DNA of 21,660 bases from Roseovarius sp. (GTDB lineage Bacteria > Pseudomonadota > Alphaproteobacteria > Rhodobacterales > Rhodobacteraceae), in NCBI GenBank assembly GCA_023260815.1, contig JALQUE010000036.1, positions 1 to 21,660 on the forward strand, read 5' to 3'. Below the pieces are notes generated by a model. It did no database searches and was not told the origin of the DNA. It saw only the letters and a program-made list of their open reading frames with translations. The translations under genes and the position numbers were made by a program. The stretch's first letter is position 1. Each line of letters starts with the position of its first letter. This document shows positions 16,164 through 21,660 of the stretch, one piece after another.

Positions 16164-16928
16164 ATGTGTATACATCAAAGTCGTCCCGTTGATCTAACAA
16201 ACGCATTTGACGACGGAAGGCACAATCGCGCCAAGATCGGTTTCGTGCTGCTGGCCACCGAACAAACGATAGAGGATGACATGATGCGGCTTTGCCCAAA
16301 GGGTGTTGGCCTGCATTTCACACGCGCTTATATTCCCGACACGATCACGCTTGATGCCTTACACGCCCACGCCGACGATCTCGCCCGTGCCGCATCCACA
16401 TTGTTGCCCGACGGAAGCCTTGACGTGATCTGCTATGCCTGCACGTCGGGAAGCTTGGTGATTGGCGAAGACCGGGTCATGGCCGCGTTGTCCCAAGGCG
16501 CACCGGATGCAAAGCCAACAAGTTTGATCACCGCCGTGATACGTGCGCTTCGGGCGATCGGGGCGCGGCGCATCATCGTTGCCACGCCGTATCTCGATGA
16601 GATCAACGCTCAAGAAGCGCACTATTTGCAAGCTGCGGGATTTGACGTGCTGGATATCCAGGGACTCAACCTGGAGAAAGACAGTGACATGATCCGGATC
16701 CGGCCGGACTTCATCGCCGATTTCGCAGCCTCTCTGGACCGGCCCGATGCCGATGCCGTGTTCATCAGCTGTGGTGCCGTTCGCAGCTTGGACATCGTCG
16801 ACGCCTTGGAAAACCGGCTTGGCAAACCAGTGATCTGTTCGAACCAGGCCATGATGTGGGACGTATTGCGCCGCGCCGGGATCCAGGACCGGACCACAGG
16901 GTTCGGGCGCCTTCTGGACAGGCATTGA
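16164..16928 (+). CDS. EutA-like / maleate isomerase family protein (Asp/Glu racemase superfamily)
   Basis: The 254-residue product belongs to the two-cysteine Asp/Glu racemase superfamily. C93 in 'ACTSGS' (92-97) and C203 in 'SCGAVRS' (202-208) are the catalytic pair used by maleate isomerase, arylmalonate decarboxylase and aspartate racemase. 'GARRIIVATPYLDEIN' and 'NLEKDSDMIRI' resemble EutA proteins of ectoine-utilisation operons, but no eutB, eutC or eutE lies beside it. I chose the ATG at 16164 because AGGGGA lies ten bases upstream; an ATG at 16125 has no ribosome binding site. It is divergent from the creatinase-like gene and four bases upstream of a GntR regulator. Reaction and substrate are unresolved: cis-trans isomerisation, racemisation or decarboxylation are all possible. 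Confidence 0.8.
   Translation: MCIHQSRPVDLTNAFDDGRHNRAKIGFVLLATEQTIEDDMMRLCPKGVGLHFTRAYIPDTITLDALHAHADDLARAASTLLPDGSLDVICYACTSGSLVIGEDRVMAALSQGAPDAKPTSLITAVIRALRAIGARRIIVATPYLDEINAQEAHYLQAAGFDVLDIQGLNLEKDSDMIRIRPDFIADFAASLDRPDADAVFISCGAVRSLDIVDALENRLGKPVICSNQAMMWDVLRRAGIQDRTTGFGRLLDRH
16167..16174. promoter_or_regulatory. Possible GntR operator in the divergent region
   Basis: The perfect eight-base palindrome TGTATACA resembles the TGTATACA-type sites bound by GntR/FCD regulators. It lies between the divergent creatinase-like and EutA-like genes, overlapping the first codons of the latter. A second AT-rich element with related ATAC steps lies near 16106-16118. The cognate regulator would be the FCD gene at 16933. 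This is based on motif resemblance and position only. Confidence 0.35.
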
Positions 16929-16932
16929 TCCC

Positions 16933-17625
16933 ATGACACGCGCAAATGACATGCCCCCTACCGCGGCCAAAAGTACGGTTGAAAATATTCAGGAAGAATT
17001 GCTCCGCCGCATCTGCTTTCTGGAATACCCCCCCGGAACACAGTTGAAAGAGGCCGAACTTGCCCGCGATTTTGGCGTAAGCCGCACACCCGTGCGCGAC
17101 GCGATCGCCCGCATCAGCCATCTTGGACTTGTCGAAACCCGTAACGGCGTGGGCACTGTGGTTATCGCGTTGTCGGATGAGGATATTCGCCATGTTTACG
17201 ATATGCGGCTGCAACTTGCCCCGATGATTGGCACCTTGTCGCCCCGAGAGATCACGGATGAGCATCGGCAAATATGTCGTGCCCTTCTATGCGAAGCCCA
17301 CGCCTTGCGCGACAGGTTCGATGCTGGCCTCTACATCGCTCTCAATCATCGTCTGCATCGGCTGATCGCCAGCCTGATCGGCAATACAGCCCTGCGCGCC
17401 TTCTGGTGGCAGACTTATTACCAAGCCGCCAGCATATGGTACCATGTCGGCCTTGCCGCCGAGACCGAGGTGACCAACGCGCTTGTCAGCGAACTGTCCG
17501 AGATAGACAGCGCGTTGGCCATTGGTGACGTTGCCGCGGTTGGGCATATCCAGAGGGTGCATATCGGATACGGCTATGCACGCATCCAAAAACACCGCCC
17601 TGGTCACCCCCACAGCCCGAGGTAA
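16933..17625 (+). CDS. GntR family transcriptional regulator, FCD (FadR) subfamily
   Basis: This 230-residue DNA-binding repressor or activator senses a small, usually carboxylate, ligand. The winged helix spans about residues 15-78 and contains the signature 'LARDFGVSRTPVRDAIARISHLGLVE' (43-68). The all-helical FCD domain follows, with 'NHRLHRLI' carrying candidate metal or ligand-binding histidines and a late His in 'GHIQRVH'. It starts four bases after the EutA-like stop, so the two are cotranscribed. It probably autoregulates this operon and controls the divergent hydrolase genes, perhaps also the convergent TRAP genes. A start at the Met seven codons in (16951) is also possible, as no strong ribosome binding site precedes 16933. 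Confidence 0.92.
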   Translation: MTRANDMPPTAAKSTVENIQEELLRRICFLEYPPGTQLKEAELARDFGVSRTPVRDAIARISHLGLVETRNGVGTVVIALSDEDIRHVYDMRLQLAPMIGTLSPREITDEHRQICRALLCEAHALRDRFDAGLYIALNHRLHRLIASLIGNTALRAFWWQTYYQAASIWYHVGLAAETEVTNALVSELSEIDSALAIGDVAAVGHIQRVHIGYGYARIQKHRPGHPHSPR

Positions 17626-17646
17626 CCCGGATTATGCCAATCCGGG
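17626..17646. terminator. Hairpin between convergent gntR and dctM
   Basis: CCCGGATT and AATCCGGG pair perfectly over eight bases around a five-base loop. The element starts right after the gntR stop codon and contains the dctM stop codon. It lacks a T-run on either side, but its symmetry and position between convergent genes suggest bidirectional termination or mRNA end protection. Confidence 0.5.
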
Positions 17647-19029
17647 CAGCCACAGCACGATTATCGGAAACGCCACGAGCAGAGCGATCGTAATGCCATC
17701 CGCGATAAAGAACGGCGTCACCCCCTTGAAGACGTCCTGAACGCTGATGTCGTCGCGCACACCGGCCACCACGAAACAGTTCAAGCCGATGGGCGGGGTG
17801 ATCAGGCAGAACTCGGCCATCTTGACGACCAGAATACCGAACCAGATCGCACACATCGGCCCGGACATCCCGAACGCACTATCCGCCGCCGAGACATACT
17901 CGCCGCCATTCAGCGCCATCACCGCAGGATAGACCACAGGCAGCGTCAGAAGCAGCATGCCGATTGCATCCATGAACATCCCCAGCACGGCATAGGCCAG
18001 CAAGATGCAGATCAAAATCAGCATAGGCGACATGCTCAGCGAGGTGATCCAATCAGCAAAGGCCGCGGGCAATTCAGCGAAGCCCAGAAAGCGGACATAA
18101 ATCAGCACACCCCAGATGATCGCAAAGATCATCGCCGTCAGCTTGGCCGTCTCGATCAGCGAGTCCTTCAGCTCGGGCCAGCGCATCCCATGCAACAGCG
18201 CCATGACCAGCACGATGAAGGCCCCGACGGCCCCACCTTCGGTCGGCGTACCCCAAGCCTCGCCGAAAGGATTGTAGACGAAGAAAATAATGATCACCAC
18301 GACCGCCACGATCGGCAGTGCGGGCGGCAGCGATGCAAACCGTTGCCGCCATGTGAACCCACGCACCGGCGGGCCGAAGTTCTTCATTGTCTTGGCAAGC
18401 GTAATGATCAGCAGCGCATAGATGATGGCTGAAAAGACGCCGGGGATGAACCCTGCCAGCAGCAGAAGTCCGACATCCTGTTCCACGATGATCGCATAGA
18501 TCACCAGAATGGCCGACGGCGGAATGAGAGATGCCAACGTCCCCCCTGCGGCCACGACACCCGCCGCGAACCGCTTGTCGTAACCGATCTTGAGCATTTC
18601 AGGGATGGCGATCCGGGCGAAAACGGCGGCCGTTGCGACGGACGCGCCCGAGACTGCGGCAAAACCCGCCGTAGCAAAGACCGTGGACACAGCCAGCCCC
18701 CCCGGAACCCATGCGATCCAGCGTTTGGCCGCTTCGAACAGGGCGCGTGTCAGTCCAGCGTAATACGCGAGATAGCCGATCAGGATGAAGGTCGGGATCA
18801 GGCTCAACGCTTGGCTTGCAACCTTGCCGTGCGGGACTTGGCCCGCAATCTTGATGCTGATGCTGATCGCTTGCCACAGCTTGTCCGGATCATACCCGAA
18901 CTGATCCCACCGCAGCCAGACCAGCCCGACAAGCCCCGCCATACCCGCAGCAAAGGCCACGCGCATGCCCATGACGACCATCAACAGAAGAAATCCGGAA
19001 ACCCAGATGCCGATTTCGATAGGTTCCAT
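17632..19029 (-). CDS. dctM: TRAP transporter large permease subunit (DctM)
   Basis: This 465-residue inner-membrane protein is the main translocation channel of a tripartite ATP-independent periplasmic transporter, driven by an ion gradient. It is hydrophobic throughout, with about a dozen predicted membrane helices. The family-typical stretch 'FATAGFAAVSGASVATAAVFARIAIPEM' continues into 'YDKRFAAGVVAAGGTLASLIPPSAILVIYA'. A second repeat-like region holds 'FMDAIGMLLLTLPVVYPAV', then 'ITPPIGLNCFVVAG'. I chose the ATG at 19029, four bases after the dctQ stop; the frame is open further upstream but that overlaps dctQ. Cotranscribed with dctQ; converges on gntR. The substrate is set by the DctP protein. 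Confidence 0.93.
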   Translation of the reverse strand: MEPIEIGIWVSGFLLLMVVMGMRVAFAAGMAGLVGLVWLRWDQFGYDPDKLWQAISISIKIAGQVPHGKVASQALSLIPTFILIGYLAYYAGLTRALFEAAKRWIAWVPGGLAVSTVFATAGFAAVSGASVATAAVFARIAIPEMLKIGYDKRFAAGVVAAGGTLASLIPPSAILVIYAIIVEQDVGLLLLAGFIPGVFSAIIYALLIITLAKTMKNFGPPVRGFTWRQRFASLPPALPIVAVVVIIIFFVYNPFGEAWGTPTEGGAVGAFIVLVMALLHGMRWPELKDSLIETAKLTAMIFAIIWGVLIYVRFLGFAELPAAFADWITSLSMSPMLILICILLAYAVLGMFMDAIGMLLLTLPVVYPAVMALNGGEYVSAADSAFGMSGPMCAIWFGILVVKMAEFCLITPPIGLNCFVVAGVRDDISVQDVFKGVTPFFIADGITIALLVAFPIIVLWLPGLA

Positions 19030-19033
19030 GCTC

Positions 19034-19666
19034 TCAGCCCCTGTCCCGTTCCATTTTGTCGGCTTCAGCAGCCGCAATTTCGGCCACCGACTGGATCATC
19101 GGCACAGCCACCGGCGTCGGAAGACCCAGAACAAACGCCCTCAAATACCCCCAGAACTGCAGAAGGCTGCGCACCAGAAGCACCGAAAAAGCAAACGGGA
19201 TCAGTAGCTTGGCAGGCCAGATCGGCAGATTGATGTCCATCGAGCTATCGCGGCTCCACATCGGTCGGCTCATATCGAACGAGCGGTCGAAATGCGCCCA
19301 GCTTCCCCAGATCAGAGCAAGCAGCAGGAGTATGATCATGACCGTCGAGACCAACTCGAAGAACCACAGAGGTCTGCCGCGCAATTGGCTAACCAGAATG
19401 TCCATCCGGATGTGGCCGCCTTGACGGTGCATGAAGCTCAGCCCGAGAAACGCAATGATCGGCATGATTGCCTCGATCCAGTCGACATACCCGGGAAGCG
19501 GACTGTTCAGGAAATGTCGGCCCGTCACCGAGACCACGGCAAGCCCGACAAGGACCAGCACCGCCAGCCCGGATATCTGGGCCAGAACGCGTTCAAATGC
19601 CTCGAGCCTGAGATCGAGTTTGCTTAGAAAACTGTCGTCCACAAGGACGGCGCCCGAAGATGCCAT
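19034..19666 (-). CDS. dctQ: TRAP transporter small permease subunit (DctQ)
   Basis: This 210-residue inner-membrane subunit has four predicted helices (about 30-48, 63-80, 101-121 and 152-172), which bridge DctP and DctM. The family motif after helix 2 is visible as 'GHIRMDIL' (84-91). An extended loop between helices 3 and 4 (about 122-150) is rich in Trp, Asp and Arg and is probably periplasmic. The ATG at 19666 has a GGGGGGAAGG ribosome binding site directly upstream. It precedes dctM by four bases and follows dctP after about 160 bases that hold a terminator-like hairpin. Confidence 0.9.
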   Translation of the reverse strand: MASSGAVLVDDSFLSKLDLRLEAFERVLAQISGLAVLVLVGLAVVSVTGRHFLNSPLPGYVDWIEAIMPIIAFLGLSFMHRQGGHIRMDILVSQLRGRPLWFFELVSTVMIILLLLALIWGSWAHFDRSFDMSRPMWSRDSSMDINLPIWPAKLLIPFAFSVLLVRSLLQFWGYLRAFVLGLPTPVAVPMIQSVAEIAAAEADKMERDRG

Positions 19667-19780
19667 GTCCTTCCCCCCTGCCTGCTTGTTCCTGTCTGAT
19701 CCGCCACAGCATGCCGACAGGCTTGCAAGGGCGGTTTCGAACGGGCGTTTGCGCCCCGTCTCAGATGTTTGCCGACATGC

Positions 19781-19808
19781 AAAACGCCCCGGACACTAGC
19801 CCGGGGCG
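19781..19808 (-). terminator. Intrinsic terminator between dctP and dctQ
   Basis: On the minus strand the stem CGCCCCGG / CCGGGGCG with an eight-base loop ends in TTTT, 17 bases after the dctP stop. It probably terminates part of the transcripts so that DctP is made in excess over the membrane subunits, a common stoichiometry in binding-protein transporters. Confidence 0.65.
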
Positions 19809-19825
19809 CGCGCATTTCTCGGTGA

Positions 19826-20842
19826 TTAGTTGGAGGCCTGTGCCTTTGCCAACGTCTCTTGCACCAGATCATAGAGGTCTTGTGCCGGAAGACCCTGCGC
19901 CGACATCTCTTCGATCCAGGCCGCGTGGATAGGATCACCTGCAACTTCACGGAACTTCATGATTTCCTCTTTCGAGATCATCACCTTCTGTACCTGTTTT
20001 TCTTCAAGCACTTCGTCCCACCGGGCCAACAACTTGGCGTAATTTTCCAAGTAGAAGTCGAGCGCCTCGCTGACTGAGCTGTCAAGCGCTTCGCGATGCG
20101 CATCGGGCAGTCCTTCGTAGGCATCGATATTGATCACAACCGGGCAGTTGACCGTGCCGGGGTTCAGGTTGGCTGTCCACCACGTCGCTTCGTTGATCGT
20201 GCCGAAGGACAGATGCGCATGCTGCGCGAAGGCAACCGTATCAACGACACCCGACGCCATCGCCTGATACGCCTCGGACGAGGTGACCGAAGTAGGTACG
20301 CCACCCACGGCACTGAAGGCGTCACCGATACCACCGGTCGCGCGAACGCGCATGCCGTCGAATTCCGCCACTTCGTCACGTGGCTCGCCAGTGCCCGCCA
20401 GATTGTACTGCGGCATGGGCGAGGTCATCAGCATCTTGGCATTCCACTGCGCCATTTCATCGGCCACGGCGGGATGATTGTAGACTGCGGTGCTGACGGC
20501 CACTTCTTCTTCAAGCGTGCTCACCCCGAGGAACGGAAGCTCCAGAACGGTAATCGCCCGGTTCTTGTCAGGGTGATACCCCGCGCAGAACTGTGCCATC
20601 TCAAAGGCACCGATGCTGATGCCGTCCAGGTTCTCACGGTTGTTCGACAGACCGCCATAGCTCACATTGATGGTGAATTCGCCGTTGGTCTTCTCGCTGA
20701 CCAGTTCGGCCAGTTTTTCGACATGCTCGGTGAAGGCGCGGCGCTTGCCCCAAAGCGAAGCGTTCCACTCCGTGGCCATCGCTTCGGTGGCAAAGGCAAG
20801 GCTGATTGCGGCCACGGCTGTGCGGCCAAGTAATTTCTGCAT
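19826..20842 (-). CDS. dctP: TRAP transporter substrate-binding protein (DctP)
   Basis: This 338-residue periplasmic receptor captures the substrate, generally a carboxylate, for the DctQM permease. The signal peptide ends 'ATEAMA' (about residue 23). The conserved arginine that salt-bridges the substrate carboxylate in this family is R167 in 'FDGMRVRATGG' (161-171), followed by 'GVPTSVTSSEAYQAMASGVVD' typical of the hinge region. I chose the ATG at 20842, which has GGGAGGAG close upstream; a TTG five codons earlier is weaker. The downstream terminator separates it from dctQM. An activator gene lies directly upstream on the same strand. The presence of R167 suggests an acid substrate, but specificity cannot be read. 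Confidence 0.92.
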   Translation of the reverse strand: MQKLLGRTAVAAISLAFATEAMATEWNASLWGKRRAFTEHVEKLAELVSEKTNGEFTINVSYGGLSNNRENLDGISIGAFEMAQFCAGYHPDKNRAITVLELPFLGVSTLEEEVAVSTAVYNHPAVADEMAQWNAKMLMTSPMPQYNLAGTGEPRDEVAEFDGMRVRATGGIGDAFSAVGGVPTSVTSSEAYQAMASGVVDTVAFAQHAHLSFGTINEATWWTANLNPGTVNCPVVINIDAYEGLPDAHREALDSSVSEALDFYLENYAKLLARWDEVLEEKQVQKVMISKEEIMKFREVAGDPIHAAWIEEMSAQGLPAQDLYDLVQETLAKAQASN

Positions 20843-20939
20843 GGTGTCTCCTCCCAAGGTATCATGCGAACTGATGGCTGCAGTATCTGCAAATCAGCCG
20901 ATCAATCCTAGGAAGAAAACCGCCGGGACAATCCGCCTG

Positions 20940-20961
20940 TCCCTGCGGAATTCCGCAGGGA
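20940..20961. promoter_or_regulatory. 22-base perfect palindrome upstream of dctP
   Basis: TCCCTGCGGAA and its exact reverse complement abut with no spacer, forming a 22-base perfect palindrome 98 bases upstream of the dctP start and 17 bases after the activator gene stop. The placement suits an upstream activating site for the neighbouring sigma-54 activator, which binds as a dimer. It could alternatively be a hairpin ending the activator transcript, though no T-run follows. I did not find a clear -24/-12 sigma-54 promoter between it and dctP. Confidence 0.5.
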
Positions 20962-20977
20962 AAGTGCAGATGCCACC

Positions 20978-21660
20978 TTACAAAAGCGCCCCCTTGTCCA
21001 AAGCCAGTTTGACAATCTTTTCGTTCAGCGTGCGCCGTCCTATGCCAAGCGCCTCGGCGACGGCATCCATGCGTCCCTCATGCGCCCGGATCGCCTTGGC
21101 GATCAACTCGCGCTCAAAGGAGGCAACCGCCTCGCGCAGAGTGTCCGGCACATCATCATGCACCGGATCGATCCGCATGGCCTGAGCCACGGACCCGGAC
21201 CCGCGCCGCGCCGCCAACACCCGACGTTCCGCCACATTCCGCAGTTCGCGCACATTGCCGGGCCATTCATGAGCCATCAAGGCGGCGATATCCTCCTGCG
21301 CCAGAGGTGGCGGCGTGGTCTCGTAGACGCGGCCGAATTCCTGCATGAAATGCGTGAACAGGAGCACCAGATCATCGCGCCTCTGACGCAGGGTTGGCAG
21401 GCTCAGCATCATGGTGTTCAGTCGAAACAACAGATCACGGCGCAGGCGACCTTCGTCAACTGCCTGCTCGGGATCCTCGTTCGTGGCCGACACCACGCGG
21501 AACGCAAGCGGGATAGCAGGGCCACCCGCAGTGGGTAAAATCTGTTTGTCCTCGATCACGCGCAGCAGCTTGGCCTGTACCTGCAACGGGCAGGAACATA
21601 TCTCGTCCAGAAACAGGGTGCCGCCATTGGCCGCCAACAGGCGGCTGCCCTGCCCTGCCT
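20978..21660 (-). CDS. Sigma-54-dependent transcriptional activator, C-terminal part (cut by window end)
   Basis: Only the last 226 residues are visible; the gene continues past the right edge, so there is no start codon here. The visible part covers the second half of the AAA+ domain: Walker B 'GGTLFLDEI', the sensor region 'RVVSATNED', 'RRDLLFRLN' and 'HEWPGNVRELRNVAERR', which are signatures of the sigma-54-interacting family. It ends in a Fis-type helix-turn-helix, 'AVAEALGIGRRTLNEKI'. The region carrying the GAFTGA loop and any receiver or sensor domain is outside the window, so a DctD-like response regulator cannot be told from a one-component activator. It lies directly upstream of dctP on the same strand and is its probable regulator. 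Confidence 0.9.
   Translation of the reverse strand, partial: AGQGSRLLAANGGTLFLDEICSCPLQVQAKLLRVIEDKQILPTAGGPAIPLAFRVVSATNEDPEQAVDEGRLRRDLLFRLNTMMLSLPTLRQRRDDLVLLFTHFMQEFGRVYETTPPPLAQEDIAALMAHEWPGNVRELRNVAERRVLAARRGSGSVAQAMRIDPVHDDVPDTLREAVASFERELIAKAIRAHEGRMDAVAEALGIGRRTLNEKIVKLALDKGALL

Noticed and set aside
15025..16197. 390-residue plus-strand open frame
   Set aside because: It is antisense to the M24 gene, has shadow-like composition and shows no recognisable motif.
14881..16928. Ectoine-degradation genes eutD and eutA
   Set aside because: The M24 protein's N-terminal blocks resemble creatinase more than ectoine hydrolase as I recall it, and eutB, eutC and eutE are absent here, so I did not assign an ectoine role.
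20843..20977. Sigma-54 promoter for dctP
   Set aside because: I looked for GG-N10-GC within a TGGCAC/TTGCA context on the minus strand and found only partial matches with wrong spacing.

Overview
The window is GC-rich, densely packed alphaproteobacterial DNA. Its gene content (TRAP transporter, molybdenum hydroxylase, creatinase-like hydrolase, EutA-like protein, glucosylglycerate metabolism) suggests a marine or soil member of the Rhodobacteraceae/Roseobacter group. That placement is inferred from gene content and codon usage, not from a marker gene. I see no tRNA, rRNA, IS element, phage gene or CRISPR array.

Layout. (1) 1-451: no convincing gene; a bulged hairpin and a possible promoter for the first operon. 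(2) 452-2286: secreted PQQ-type sugar/sorbosone dehydrogenase followed by a diheme cytochrome c with a 4-base overlap, probably a periplasmic dehydrogenase plus its electron acceptor. (3) 2287-2659: gene-free but rich in RNA-like hairpins, including a minus-strand terminator preceded by a long imperfect hairpin, which together look like a small RNA. (4) 2660-5598: a glutathione S-transferase divergent from a quinone oxidoreductase, then a cysteine synthase. (5) 5654-9416: a compatible-solute locus. A HAD phosphatase and a GT81 glucosyl-3-phosphoglycerate synthase overlap by 8 bases; convergent to them is a GH13_18 phosphorylase resembling E. coli YcjM. Together they could make and recycle glucosylglycerate. 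(6) 9696-13542: a three-subunit xanthine-oxidase-family molybdenum hydroxylase (FAD, 2Fe-2S and molybdopterin subunits, each overlapping the next) with its own MoaD/ThiS-like protein; a Nudix hydrolase follows. (7) 14076-17625: a nitrilase-superfamily amidohydrolase and a creatinase-like M24 protein on the minus strand, divergent from an EutA/maleate-isomerase-like protein and a GntR/FCD regulator on the plus strand. (8) 17632-20842: a DctP-DctQ-DctM TRAP uptake system with a terminator hairpin between dctP and dctQ. (9) 20978-end: the C-terminal part of a sigma-54-dependent activator, separated from dctP by a region holding a 22-base perfect palindrome.

How the genes may work together. Regions 6-9 read as an undescribed catabolic locus for a small nitrogen-containing organic acid. 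It could be imported by the TRAP system, oxidised by the molybdenum hydroxylase, cleaved at C-N bonds by the creatinase-like and nitrilase-like hydrolases, and finished by the EutA-like isomerase or racemase, under GntR and sigma-54 control. The substrate cannot be read from the sequence. The best-supported complete pathway is the glucosylglycerate synthesis and phosphorolysis set.
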